Made by a program: the position numbers and the translations under genes. From assembly GCF_029892565.1 (NCBI RefSeq), contig NZ_JARXVH010000010.1:310001-374000 (forward strand): a DNA stretch of 64,000 nucleotides, written 5' to 3'. Below, in pieces: positions 42,875 to 53,409 of this stretch; positions within the stretch are counted from its first letter, which is position 1, and every line of letters begins with the position of its first letter. The notes under the pieces are model-generated. The model ran no database searches and was not told where the DNA came from. It saw only the letters and a list, made by a program, of their open reading frames with translations. This DNA is from Streptomyces pseudovenezuelae. GTDB lineage: Bacteria; Actinomycetota; Actinomycetes; Streptomycetales; Streptomycetaceae.

Positions 42875-45489
42875 TCACTCCGTCCGCAACGCCCGAGCCG
42901 TCCCCGTCCGAGCCGCCCACCCCGCCGGCAGCAGCGCGCCCGCCGCCGCGATGACCACGCCGCCCAGGGCGAGCAGCACCAGGATGCCGGGACCGTAGAC
43001 GTCGATGTCCGCGGTCGGGATCTCCGTGCCGGTCGAGCGGCCCATCGCCGGCATGACGAGGTGGTGCAGGGCCACACCGAGCGGGACGCCGATGGCGCCG
43101 GCCACCAGACCGGTGGCGGCCACCGAGGTGAGCACCATGGTGACGGTCTGGCGCGGGCTCATCCCCAGCGCCTTGAACACCCCGACGTCGTGGACCCGTT
43201 CGCTGGTGTCGAGGACCACCGTGTTGAGGACGCAGAGGCAGGCCACGACCACCAGCATCGCCGTGAGCATCGCGATCAGGGACTGCATCACCACGATGAC
43301 GGTCGAGGTACGGGCGTCGTCGGAGCTCGTGGCGACCCCGCCGATCTTCTTCAACTGGGTGTTGAGCCCGTCGAGATGGTCGCCCTTGTCCTTGCCCGAG
43401 GCGAGTTCGACGGTGAAGTGATCCAGCTTCACGTCCGGCACGATCTGCGCCACCGACGCGGCGTCGGCCCGTACCGCCATGCCCTGGTCGCCGAGGTCGA
43501 AGATCTCGCCGACCAGCTTGAGGCGCACGCTGTGGCCTTGGTCGGTCAGTGTCACGGTGTCGCCGATCTTGGCCCCCGTGGCCTGCAGGAAGCGGGCCGG
43601 CGCCACCGCCTCGCCGGGTGCGGAGAACCAGCGCCCCGACACCATCACCTGACCGGCGCCCTTCGCGTCACCCTCGTAGACCACGAGCGGTGTACCGGCC
43701 TTGATGCCGGCGACGCTCACATACGTCTTGCCGGTGCCGAAGTACGACCCCGTGCCGGACTGCGCCTTGATCGCCGCCGCGACCTTGGCCGGGTCGGCCG
43801 GCTTCACATCGTCCTGCGGACCCGTCGTCGTCCCCGGCGCGCCGCGGCCGTCCTGGTCGTCGCGGGCGGTGGCGCCGCCGTCCGCGCGGGAGTCCGTCCC
43901 GGGCACCGTGCCTTCGTCGCCGCGCGTCGGCGCCTGACGGTCGCCGGCTCCGCCGCGCTCCGGCGCCCCGGGCCGTCCCATGGTGCTGACGGTGACGTCA
44001 CCGACCGAGTCCGGGTTGCCGTGCGTCTGGATGGCGAACAGCGAACTGCCGAGGCCCACCGCGAAGGTGATCGCGAGCGCGCCGAAGCCGACGGCGGCCG
44101 CGGTGGTCGCCGCACGCGCCGGTCGCGCGAACGGTGTCGCGAGGCCGAGGCTGACGGAGCGCGGTACCGGCAGCCGGGCCAGCAGTCCACGGACGTGTCG
44201 CCCGCGCTCCTCGCTCGGTGTGCGGCCGACGTTGATGGCCACCGCTGTACGCAGCCGGGCCGCGCGCATGGCCGGGCCCAGTGCGGCGGCCACCACCAGC
44301 GCCAGTGCCGCGAGGGGTACCAGGATGTCGATCCACAGTGGGATGGGCAGGGCGCTCGTGCCGTACGCGGTCTCGACCTCGTTCAGCATCGGGATCGCCA
44401 GCAGGTTGCCGACGACCACGCCCAGCAGCGCGCCGAGCGAGGCCGGGATCAGGGCCTGTCCGACGTACGCCCGGCCCACCTGCGACGGCGTGAAGCCGAT
44501 GGCCTTGAGGATGCCGATCCGCCGGGTGGACGCGACGACCGCGCCGCTGACCACGATGGAGATGATGAGCACCGACATCGCAAGGGCGATGAGCGCGAAC
44601 GCGCTCACGAACGGGACGAACGCCGAGACGTTGTTGTCCGCGATCTGCTTGACGTCGAGCCACGACTGCGCACCGCGCAGGGCGCCGTCGGGCAGCCCCG
44701 CGGAGACGGCCTTCTTGCCGGCCACGACCGCCGACTGACTGTCGGCGTCGTCGAAGCGGTACAGCATCTGGTAGCTCGAGTCCGCGCCGGACGCGGCCAG
44801 TCGGCTCAGCTGTGCGGGCAGCACCCAGGCATCGGCGCTCTCGCCGACCGACTCGGCGATCCCCGTCACGGTCAACTCCGCTTTACCGTCCGGGCCGGTG
44901 GCCTCCACCTTGCTGCCCGCCGCGATGCCCGGGGTGCGCGCGCTGGTCTCCAGCACGATCTCGCCGGACTTCGTGGCCCACTTGCCCTCGACGAGGTTCA
45001 CCTGGTCCACCGGCTGGTCCGCCTCGGCGCGGCCGACCACCGTCACCGGCGGCGGGTCGATGCCCGGGGGCCCGCCGCTCGCCGATTCCAGCCGCAGCGA
45101 GGCCACGGGGAACGGACCGGCCGCCGCGGCCACGCCGTCGGCGTCCGCGGTCGCCGCCAGTTGCGCCGACGACACCTTCGTCGCGTCGAACTCCGCGCTG
45201 AGATGCGCTCCGTGCTGTTTGGAGAAGGCCTGCTCGAACGGCCCCTGCGAGGCCACCAGCAGCCCGGCGCCGAGCACCGAGGCCGCCACCGCGAGCAGCG
45301 TGGTCAGCACCATCACGACGGTCTGGACCCGGCGCCGGCCCACGCCCGCGCGGACCACGCGGGCAAGCGCACCGCCTCCGCCGCCGCTCGGCCCGGTTCT
45401 GCCGTCCTGGACGCCCCCTGGGGGCGGGGACGCGATCGCGCCGGGCTCCGCGAGTCGGGTGCTCGTCGGGCCCTCCGGCCCCAGCGCAC

Positions 45490-45493
<4 letters not shown>
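42875..45493 (-). CDS. FtsX/MacB-type ABC transporter permease, two-module
   Basis: 872 residues from ATG 45493. An N-terminal cytoplasmic Gly/Pro-rich stretch leads to a first helix (VVMVLTTLLAVAASVLGAGLLVA). Extracellular MacB-like domains and two FtsX modules follow (ALIALAMSVLIISIVVSGAVVASTRRIGILKAIGF and VVVACLCVLNTVVLDTSERVHDVGVFKALGMSPRQ). Ten membrane helices in all are expected for this class. Such transporters export lipids or antimicrobial peptides or act as mechanotransmitters. The ATG overlaps the ATPase stop by 4 nt. The nearby divergent two-component system probably controls it. Confidence 0.92.
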
Positions 45494-46200
<707 letters not shown>

Positions 46201-46500
46201 GGCGTCTCCAGGTGTGCCAGATCTCGGCCAGTACCCGAAAGCTAGGTGTGAGGGGGCCCGCGCCGCGTCGGCCGCTGTGTCGAAGGTTCCTACCGTGTGT
46301 GGCGGAGACCCGGCGGCCTCATCCCAGCGACGTAGTCGAGAGGTTGAGACCTGACCGACTCGTGGACTGATCCCCGGAGTGCGCCCGCTTGCCACAATGG
46401 AGCCGTGAATTCAGCGAGGCGGATCCTTCGACGCCGGCCGTTCCCCGGGAGGGGGCTGCGGACAGGCGTCATGCAGTCGTACGGTGGCCGAGGAGCCTCG

Positions 46501-47784
46501 GTGCTGCGCGCCACCGGCATGCCGCCGCGGCGCTCACGCTGGACCTGGATCGCCGATGTGCTGCTGGCCGTGGTGCTCGCGGTGGGTACGGTCTCCGCCG
46601 ACCTGGGCCGCTCGACCTACGACGACCGGCCGCGGGCGCCGCGCGTCACAACCTCGGCATCGGCATCGGCATCGACTCCGGCCTCCGCGGCGCCGGCTCC
46701 CCCGATCCCTCCGCGCGAGCAGGACTCCACGCCCGCTCAGCAGACCGACCGGAAACTGCCCCCCGCCGAGCCGTGGGAGCTGGCGCTCGCCGTGCTCTCC
46801 GCGGCCCCGCTGGCGCTGCGCCGGCGGTATCCGCTGGCCGCGTTCTGGGCGGTGCTGGCCGCCACCGGGCTGTTCCACCTCGGCGAGATCACCGAGGACG
46901 CGGCGGTGTTCACCTTCGCGAGCGCGCTGATCGCGGCGTACAGCGCGGCCACGTACAGCCCCTACCGCGTGCCGGCGCTGGTCAGTCTGGCGGCGGGCGG
47001 TATCGCGTTCGGCACGCTGTCCCTGCTGCCGGAGATAGACCGTGGTCTGATCCCGCTGCTGGTGCTGCTGCCGGTGGCGCTCGCCGCCAACCTGATGCAC
47101 GCCTGGCAGCAGCGGGGCCGCGCCCAGCAGGAGGCGACCCGGCTGGCGGTCGAGCGGGAACGCTCGCGTATCGCACGGGAGTTGCACGACGTCGTCACCC
47201 ACAATGTCAGCATGATGACGATCCAGGCCGGCGCCGCGCGCAAGACCCTCGACGCCTCCCCCGACCAGGCCCGTGAGGCACTGCAGGCCGTCGAGGCGGG
47301 CGGCCGGGCCGCGTTGGCGGAACTGCGGCACGTCATGGGGCTGCTGACGATGGCGTCGGACGGGCCGGACCCGGCCGCGACGGCGGACCTGGCGCCACAG
47401 CCGGGCCTGGGCCAACTGACCGAACTGACCGGGCGGGTGCGCGGCACCGGCGTACCCGTCGAACTGTCCGTCACCGGCACCCCGACCCCGCTGCCCGCGG
47501 GCGTGGACCTCGCGGCGTACCGGGTGGTGCAGGAAGCGCTGACCAACGCCGTCAAACACGCCGCCGGTGCCACGGTCACGGTGTCCGTGGAGCACGCTCC
47601 GGGCGAGTTGCGGGTGGCGGTCGAGGACACCGGCGGGCAGCGCAGGTCACGGGTCGGAGGCAGCGGTCGCGGCCTGATCGGACTGCGCGAACGGCTCGCC
47701 CTGTACGGCGGTACGCTGTCCGCCGGCAGCCGCCCGCACGGGGGCTTCGCGGTCCTGGCGATCATCCCGGTGGAGGTCGAGTGA
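46501..47784 (+). CDS. Sensor histidine kinase, HisKA_3 (NarX/DesK-like) family
   Basis: 427 residues from GTG 46501, chosen for GAGGAG 5 nt upstream; starts at 46405 (GTG) and 46471 (ATG) are also in frame. The layout is one helix (IADVLLAVVLAVGTV), a Ser/Ala/Pro-rich extracytoplasmic loop, then four helices. The phosphoacceptor is RSRIARELHDVVTHNVSMMTIQ and the ATPase domain has VVQEALTNAVKHAAGA and GRGLIGLRERLALYGG. Its stop overlaps the regulator start by 4 nt. It is divergent from the FtsX-type exporter, typical of systems sensing cell-envelope stress. Confidence 0.92.
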   Translation: MLRATGMPPRRSRWTWIADVLLAVVLAVGTVSADLGRSTYDDRPRAPRVTTSASASASTPASAAPAPPIPPREQDSTPAQQTDRKLPPAEPWELALAVLSAAPLALRRRYPLAAFWAVLAATGLFHLGEITEDAAVFTFASALIAAYSAATYSPYRVPALVSLAAGGIAFGTLSLLPEIDRGLIPLLVLLPVALAANLMHAWQQRGRAQQEATRLAVERERSRIARELHDVVTHNVSMMTIQAGAARKTLDASPDQAREALQAVEAGGRAALAELRHVMGLLTMASDGPDPAATADLAPQPGLGQLTELTGRVRGTGVPVELSVTGTPTPLPAGVDLAAYRVVQEALTNAVKHAAGATVTVSVEHAPGELRVAVEDTGGQRRSRVGGSGRGLIGLRERLALYGGTLSAGSRPHGGFAVLAIIPVEVE

Positions 47785-48503
47785 GCACCGAGGCACAGCA
47801 CACCGACGACGGCATCGGGCCGCCCCGGGTGGTGATCGCCGACGACCAGGCACTCGTCCGCACCGGCTTCCGGATGATCCTCGCCGCGGACGGCATCGAC
47901 GTCGTCGGCGAGGCGACCGACGGCGAGGAGGCCGTGGCCGTCGCCCGACGCACGCTCCCCGACGTCGTGTTGATGGACATCCGCATGCCGGGCACGGACG
48001 GCCTGGAGGCCACCCGCCGCATCCTCGGCCCGGACTCCCCCTCGACCCCGCCGCGCGTCATCATCCTGACGACATACGACCTCGACCAGTACGTCTACGG
48101 GGCCCTCGCGGTCGGCGCCAGCGGCTTCCTGCTCAAGGACGTCACCCCGGAGCACCTCTCCGCCGCCGTGCGCCTGGTCCGCTCCGGCGACGCGCTGCTC
48201 GCGCCGTCGATCACCCGCCGTCTCGTGGAGCGCTTCGCCATGCCCACGGGGCGTACGACCACGATGCACCGCGACCTGTCCACGCTCACGCGCCGTGAAC
48301 TGGAGGTCCTCGAGTCCCTGGCCCGCGGTCTGAGCAACGCGGAACTCGCCGCCCGTTTCCACCTGAGCGAGGCGACGGTGAAGACCCACGTGACGCACAT
48401 CCTCGCCAAACTCCAACTCCGCGACCGCGCCCAGGCCGTCATCGCCGCCTACGAGACGGGCCTGATCACACCGGGCTCCCTGGAGACCCCGTCGGCGGGC
48501 TGA
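47781..48503 (+). CDS. NarL/LuxR-family response regulator
   Basis: 240 residues from GTG 47781, coupled to the kinase. Receiver: VVIADDQALVRTG, phosphoacceptor in VVLMDIRMPGTDG, and Lys in FLLKDVTPE. LuxR HTH: LTRRELEVLESLARGLSNAELAARFHLSEATVKTHV. It probably regulates the divergent MacB/FtsX-type exporter. The short downstream spacer contains a GATCCACCA tandem repeat of no clear role. Confidence 0.94.
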   Translation: MSTEAQHTDDGIGPPRVVIADDQALVRTGFRMILAADGIDVVGEATDGEEAVAVARRTLPDVVLMDIRMPGTDGLEATRRILGPDSPSTPPRVIILTTYDLDQYVYGALAVGASGFLLKDVTPEHLSAAVRLVRSGDALLAPSITRRLVERFAMPTGRTTTMHRDLSTLTRRELEVLESLARGLSNAELAARFHLSEATVKTHVTHILAKLQLRDRAQAVIAAYETGLITPGSLETPSAG

Positions 48504-48612
48504 CGGTCCACCGGGACCGCCAGGCCCACCAGATCCACCAGATCCACCAGCCCAACTAGGGCCGATCTCCTGGCTGTTCAATGCCTCGCCCCCTCCCCCT
48601 GCGCGCCGAAGC

Positions 48613-50772
48613 TCAGCCCGCCACCGCGAGGACCAACGGAAGCACCGGCCCGCTGCCCGCCTTCCGCAGCAGTCGGGCGGCTACCGCGAGGGTCCAGCCG
48701 GAGTCGCTGTAGTCGTCCACGAGGAGGACGGGACCGGGCGAAGCGGCCAGCGCCTCGGCCAGTTGATCAGGTACGGCGAAGGCGCCGGACAGCGCCTTGA
48801 CGCGTTGCGCGGAGTTGCTGCGGCGGGCCGCGTGCTCACCGCCCGGTCCGGTGTACGCGAGGGCGCCCAGGAAGGGGAGGCGGCCGACGGTCGCGATGCC
48901 CTCGGCGAGCGAACCGACCAACTGCGGGCGGGCCAGCGACGGTACGGCGACGACTCCCACGGGCCGCGCGGAGGCGTCCGGACCGTTCGACGCCCAACCG
49001 CCCGAAGAACGCGCCCAGTCGGCGATGACGTCCACCGCGGCCCGCAGCGCGGCCTCGGGGACCGGCCCGTCGGGGGCGTGCTCGGCCAGCAGCGGGCGCA
49101 GCCGGTTGCCCCAGCCGATGTCCGAGAGCCGCCCCAGGGCCCGCCCGGTGGAGCACTGCTCTCCGGCCGCGATACGGCCCTTGAGGTTGATGCCCAGCGC
49201 GGGCAGCCCCGTCGGCCACATCCGGCGCGGCTCGACCTCCACACCCGGCCGGTCCAGCTCCTTGGCCGCTCCCGTCAACGACTCGGCCGAGACGGAGGGA
49301 TCTGCCCACACACCCGCGCAGTTGTCGCACCGGCCGCACGGAACCGCGCCCTCGTCGTCCAGTTGACGGCGCAGAAACTCCATCCGACACCGGTCCGTAC
49401 TCACGTAGTCGCGCATGGCCTGCTGCTCGGCCGCCCGCTGCCGCGCCACCCACGCGTACCGCTCGGCGTCGTAGGCCCAGGACTCGCCGGTGGAGATCCA
49501 GCCGCCCTTTACCCGCTTGACCGCCCCGTCCACGTCGAGCACCTTGAGCATGGTCTCCAGCCGGGTGCGCCGTAGATCGACTTGGGCCTCCAAGGACGGC
49601 ACGGACAGCGGCCGTCCCGCGTCGGCGAGGGCCGAGAGGGTCTGTCGTACCTGCGTCTCGGGCGGGAAGGCGGTGTCGGCGAAGTAGCGCCAGATGGCCT
49701 CGTCCTCCTTGCCCGGCAGCAGCAGCACATCGGCGTGCTCCACCCCGCGGCCGGCGCGGCCCACCTGCTGGTAGTAGGCGATCGGCGAGGACGGCGAGCC
49801 GAGGTGGACCACGAAGCCAAGGTCCGGCTTGTCGAAGCCCATGCCGAGCGCCGAGGTCGCGACCAGCGCCTTGACGCGGTTTCCCAGCAGGTCGGCCTCG
49901 CCCTGCAGCCGGTCGGCGTTCTCCGTGCGACCCGTGTAGGAAGCCACCGGGAAGCCCCGCTGGCGCAGGAAGGCGGTGGCCTCCTCGGCGGCGGCGACCG
50001 TGAGGGCGTAGATGATCCCGGAGCCCGGCAGCTCCTCCAGGTGCTCGGCGAGCCAGGCCAACCGGTGCGCCGCGTCCGGCAGTTGGACCACGCCCAGCCG
50101 CAGGCTCTCCCGCTCCAACGGACCGCGCAGCACCAGGGCCTCCCCCGCGCCGGTGCCCAGTTGCTCGGCCACGTCCGCGGTGACCCGGGCGTTGGCGGTC
50201 GCGGTGGTGGCCAGCACCGGGACGCCCGGGGCGAGTTCGGCGAGCATCGCCCGCAGCCGGCGGTAGTCCGGCCGGAAGTCGTGCCCCCAGTCGGAGATGC
50301 AGTGCGCCTCGTCGACCACCAGGAGGCCGGTGGTGACCGCGAGCTTGGGCAGCATCTGCTCGCGGAAATCGACGGAGTTGAGGCGCTCCGGACTCACGAG
50401 CAGCACGTCGGTCTCGCCGCGCTCGACCTCCTCGTACACGGTGTGCCACTCTTCAGGGTTGGCCGAGTTGATGGTGCGTGCCCGGATGCCGGCCCGCTCC
50501 GCCGCCTCGACCTGGTTGCGCATCAGCGCCAGCAGCGGCGAGACGATGACCGTCGGGCCGGAGCCGCGCCGGCGCAGCAGCGCCGTGGCCACGAAGTACA
50601 CCGCCGACTTGCCCCAGCCGGTCCGCTGCACCACCAGCGCTCGTCGGCGGTCCTCCACGAGAGCGGACACCGCCTGCCACTGGTCCTCCCGCAACCGCGC
50701 GGAACCCCCCGGGTCGCCGACCAGCTCGGCGAGGATGGCATCGGCTTCGGCGCGCAGTTCCAGTTCGTCCAT
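48613..50772 (-). CDS. RecQ-family DNA helicase with C-terminal phosphoribosyltransferase-like segment
   Basis: 719 residues from ATG 50772. Superfamily 2 motifs: QRTGWGKSAVYF (I), VVDEAHCISDWGHDFRPDYRR (II, DEAH), ATATANARV (III) and QQVGRAGRG (VI). The RecQ zinc site is seen in CRMEFLRRQLDDEGAVPCGRCDNC. Instead of an HRDC domain, the last 120 residues end in PVLLVDDYSDSGWTLAVAARLLRKAG, which has the pattern of a PRPP-binding loop of type I phosphoribosyltransferases (as in ComF). The helicase would unwind 3'-5' in recombination or repair. What the C-terminal part does is unknown. Confidence 0.9.
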   Translation of the reverse strand: MDELELRAEADAILAELVGDPGGSARLREDQWQAVSALVEDRRRALVVQRTGWGKSAVYFVATALLRRRGSGPTVIVSPLLALMRNQVEAAERAGIRARTINSANPEEWHTVYEEVERGETDVLLVSPERLNSVDFREQMLPKLAVTTGLLVVDEAHCISDWGHDFRPDYRRLRAMLAELAPGVPVLATTATANARVTADVAEQLGTGAGEALVLRGPLERESLRLGVVQLPDAAHRLAWLAEHLEELPGSGIIYALTVAAAEEATAFLRQRGFPVASYTGRTENADRLQGEADLLGNRVKALVATSALGMGFDKPDLGFVVHLGSPSSPIAYYQQVGRAGRGVEHADVLLLPGKEDEAIWRYFADTAFPPETQVRQTLSALADAGRPLSVPSLEAQVDLRRTRLETMLKVLDVDGAVKRVKGGWISTGESWAYDAERYAWVARQRAAEQQAMRDYVSTDRCRMEFLRRQLDDEGAVPCGRCDNCAGVWADPSVSAESLTGAAKELDRPGVEVEPRRMWPTGLPALGINLKGRIAAGEQCSTGRALGRLSDIGWGNRLRPLLAEHAPDGPVPEAALRAAVDVIADWARSSGGWASNGPDASARPVGVVAVPSLARPQLVGSLAEGIATVGRLPFLGALAYTGPGGEHAARRSNSAQRVKALSGAFAVPDQLAEALAASPGPVLLVDDYSDSGWTLAVAARLLRKAGSGPVLPLVLAVAG

Positions 50773-51090
50773 ACCCCCATGCAACCCGATGCCACTGACA
50801 ATCGGCGACCGCACCGCTCTGGACCTGCCACAGTCGAACGGTGTACGAACACATGATGAACGGTCGTCTCACGCATCGCGTAGGGGATCACCGGGTAGGG
50901 ATCTAAGTCGCATCCCGCCAGATTTCGGTCTCTGGCCCCAATTGCTCGTTGCCGCATCCCAGTTCGACAGCAAGAATTGAACTCCGCTCCCCGCATGGCT
51001 CGCCCGTGATCCGGTAGGGCTCTGCCGCGGTGTGCGCTCCCCCGATTCAGACCCCGCCCGCAGTGTGGGCGCGTAGCCGAAGGGAGGACC
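50773..51090. other. Intergenic region between the RecQ gene and the next gene
   Basis: 318 bp of divergent promoter space, less GC-rich around 50870-50985. No gene or conserved element recognised other than the ribosome site AGGGAGGA at about 51082-51089. Confidence 0.5.
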
Positions 51091-51726
51091 GTGACCTTCG
51101 GATTCGCTCCGTCCTCCGCGGCATCCACGTCGACGTCTGCCGACCTGTCCGCCGCTTCCGCCAACCCCCTCGCCCGCATGCTGGAACCGGCGGAGTGGAC
51201 TGCCGCCGGAATCCCCCTGCTGCGCAATCCCCGGGAGGTCGTCAGCGGCCTCCACTCCCGGCATCGCCCGGGGCCGGCGACCGCCATCGTTGCCGTGCTC
51301 GACCCGGACGAGCGACTGCGGGCCAGCGCCTCCTTCACCCGCCGCCCGGCCCCGGCAGACGGCTGGATGTTCCGCAACGCGCTGCTCTCCCAGCTGCGCC
51401 GGGTCATCCCCCACGACCTGCGGCGCCGCACCCCGATCCGCACGGCCGTGCTGCTCTACTGCCGCGACGGCGACGCCCGGTGGACCGAGGAGGACGGCGC
51501 GTGGATGTGGGGCCTGCGGGACGCCTGCACGCTGCACGGTCTGCGCTGCGGGGCGTACATCACCCTGACCCGGGACGGCTGGCAGGTCCTGGGTGAGGGG
51601 CGCGGTGGTCGCCGCCCCAACGCGGACTCGACGCCGGAGCCCTTCGCCCTGTCCGAGGCGCCGCCCCCGCTGCCGCGCACCGGCGGTGCCGCCTCGGAGG
51701 TACTGCGGCGCGCGGCGGCCCGCTGA
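51091..51726 (+). CDS. Conserved hypothetical protein
   Basis: 211 residues from GTG 51091, with AGGGAGGA 2 nt upstream. Ser/Ala-rich first 25 residues are followed by a compact domain (about 30-165): NPLARMLEPAEWTAAGIPLLRNPREVVSGLHSRH and RTAVLLYCRDGDARWTEEDGAWMWGLRDAC. The C-terminal 40 residues are probably disordered. No signal peptide or membrane helix. I know such proteins from the same place in other streptomycetes but no function. Confidence 0.8.
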   Translation: MTFGFAPSSAASTSTSADLSAASANPLARMLEPAEWTAAGIPLLRNPREVVSGLHSRHRPGPATAIVAVLDPDERLRASASFTRRPAPADGWMFRNALLSQLRRVIPHDLRRRTPIRTAVLLYCRDGDARWTEEDGAWMWGLRDACTLHGLRCGAYITLTRDGWQVLGEGRGGRRPNADSTPEPFALSEAPPPLPRTGGAASEVLRRAAAR

Positions 51727-51747
51727 ACGCCGAGGAAACCGACGGGC

Positions 51748-51767
51748 CGTGCCGATCGCACGGCACG
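51748..51767. terminator. Small hairpin, possible terminator
   Basis: CGTGCCG (51748-51754) pairs with CGGCACG (51761-51767) around ATCGCA. It lies 21 bp past a stop codon between convergent genes. Confidence 0.5.
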
Positions 51768-51915
51768 TCCCCCTCGCGCACCTCACACCAGCGCCCATCT
51801 CACACGGGACGGCCCGTCGACCGTCCGTGCACGCCGAAGCGCCCACCGTGCGATACCGCCACAACGACGCCCTCGCCGCTCCGGTATGTGTCCTCGCGGA
51901 CCTACCGGAGCGGAC

Positions 51916-52557
51916 TCAGAGGCCCGCGCCCAGCAGCGAGTTGATCTGCTGCGGGTCACCGCAGACGACCAGCAGGGCACCGGCCCGGGCACGGGCCAGC
52001 GGCAGAGCGGTGGCTGCGGTCGCGGCGGAACCGCCGTTGACGGCGACCACGACCACGGGACGCGACACGGCACGTTCGGCGACGGAGGCGTCCGCGTAGA
52101 AGACGTCGTCACCCGCGTCGTGCTGCGCCCAGTAGGCGGCCTCACCGAAGGACAGCTCGTGGGCGGCCCACGGATGCTGCTCACCGGTGGTGATCACCAG
52201 CACGTCACCAGGGGCACGGCCGGCGTCGAGGAGAAGGTCCACGGCCTCCTCGGCGGCGTCGAGCGCGCCCTCCGCCGAGGCCGGGATCAGCTGGATCTGG
52301 GGGGTCGCCGAAGACGCGACGGGCGCGACCGGAGCGACCGGCCCCGAGGGGTCGGGCTTCGGCGCGGCCACGTCTCGCGGCGTACGTTGCGCCGGCGGCG
52401 CAGGCCGGAGCGGACCGGGACGACCGGGGCGCGCCGATCCCATGGGACGGGGACCGGGTACGGGACGAGGGGTCTGCGCGGTACGGCCGCTGGCCGGCGT
52501 GGCGCGGGGACCCTGGGCACTCTCGTGAATCTGAGGCTCCTCGGGAATGAGAGGCAT
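51916..52557 (-). CDS. Conserved hypothetical protein with Pro-rich N-terminus
   Basis: 213 residues from ATG 52557 (MPLIPEEPQIHES). The first 95 residues are Pro/Arg/Ala-rich and probably unstructured. The rest forms a likely alpha/beta domain (VLVITTGEQHPWAAHELSFGEAAYWAQ, then RPVVVVAVNG and ALLVVCGDPQQINSLLGAGL at the extreme C-terminus). No motif allows a functional call. It lies just after rnhB with a 68-bp gap on the same strand, so they may be co-transcribed. No clear ribosome site was seen. Confidence 0.72.
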   Translation of the reverse strand: MPLIPEEPQIHESAQGPRATPASGRTAQTPRPVPGPRPMGSARPGRPGPLRPAPPAQRTPRDVAAPKPDPSGPVAPVAPVASSATPQIQLIPASAEGALDAAEEAVDLLLDAGRAPGDVLVITTGEQHPWAAHELSFGEAAYWAQHDAGDDVFYADASVAERAVSRPVVVVAVNGGSAATAATALPLARARAGALLVVCGDPQQINSLLGAGL

Positions 52558-52625
52558 GGGCTGATTTCTATCAAACGTTGGTGCGACTCGCGTCAGCGGG
52601 TGGCACACGAGTACGAGCGGAATCA

Positions 52626-53327
52626 TCAGAAGTCGAAGCCGAGTTGCCCCTCGATCTCCGGAACGCTTCCGTCCGCCCAACTGCGGGCCTTCTTCAGGTG
52701 CCGCCACTGGGGCAGCGCATCAAGATACGCCCACGACAACCGGTGGTACGGGGTGGGGCCCCGCTCCTCCAGTGCGGCCTTGTGCACGGGTGACGGATAC
52801 CCGGCATTGTCCGCAAAACCGAAGTCTGCATGGTCCATACCCAGTTCGGCCATCATTTTGTCGCGCTGAACCTTGGCGATCACCGACGCCGCCGCGACGG
52901 CCACGCAGGACCGGTCGCCCTTGATCACGGTACGGACCTTCCAAGGCACCCCGAGGTAGTCGTGGTTGCCGTCGAGGATCACCGCGTCGGGTCGGACGGG
53001 CAGGGCTTCCAGAGCACGCACCGCGGCCAACCGCAGCGCCGCCGTCATGCCCTGTTGGTCGATCTCCTCCGGAGAGGCGTGACCCAGCGCGTACGAGGTC
53101 ACCCACTGCCGGAGTGTCTCGGCGAGCACGGTCCGCCGCTTGACGGCGATCAACTTGGAGTCGGTGAGTCCATCGGGGGGCCGGCGCAGTCCGGTGACGG
53201 CCGCGCAGACGGTGACGGGGCCGGCCCACGCGCCGCGCCCCACCTCGTCGACACCGGCAATGACCTTGGCTCCGGTCGTGGCGCGAAGAGAGCGCTCGAC
53301 AGTGTGAGTAGGGGGTTCGTACGGCAT
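52626..53327 (-). CDS. rnhB: Ribonuclease HII
   Basis: 233 residues, normal length. The active-site acidic residues are in VIAGVDEVGRGAWAGPV (Asp27, Glu28), DAVILDGNHD and SWAYL-preceding MMAELGMDHADFGF. KGDRSCVAVAAASVIAKVQRD is the usual type 2 signature. It removes RNA from RNA:DNA hybrids and single ribonucleotides from DNA. Relation to the neighbouring nrdJ/nrdR and lexA block is thematic only. Confidence 0.95.
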   Translation of the reverse strand: MPYEPPTHTVERSLRATTGAKVIAGVDEVGRGAWAGPVTVCAAVTGLRRPPDGLTDSKLIAVKRRTVLAETLRQWVTSYALGHASPEEIDQQGMTAALRLAAVRALEALPVRPDAVILDGNHDYLGVPWKVRTVIKGDRSCVAVAAASVIAKVQRDKMMAELGMDHADFGFADNAGYPSPVHKAALEERGPTPYHRLSWAYLDALPQWRHLKKARSWADGSVPEIEGQLGFDF

Positions 53328-53409
53328 GGCGAGCTAAGCGTACGCCGCCGGGATCACCCTGCGACACCCCGGTTTCCCCAAGTGGCGGCACGGCCCTCTC
53401 GGCACATGC

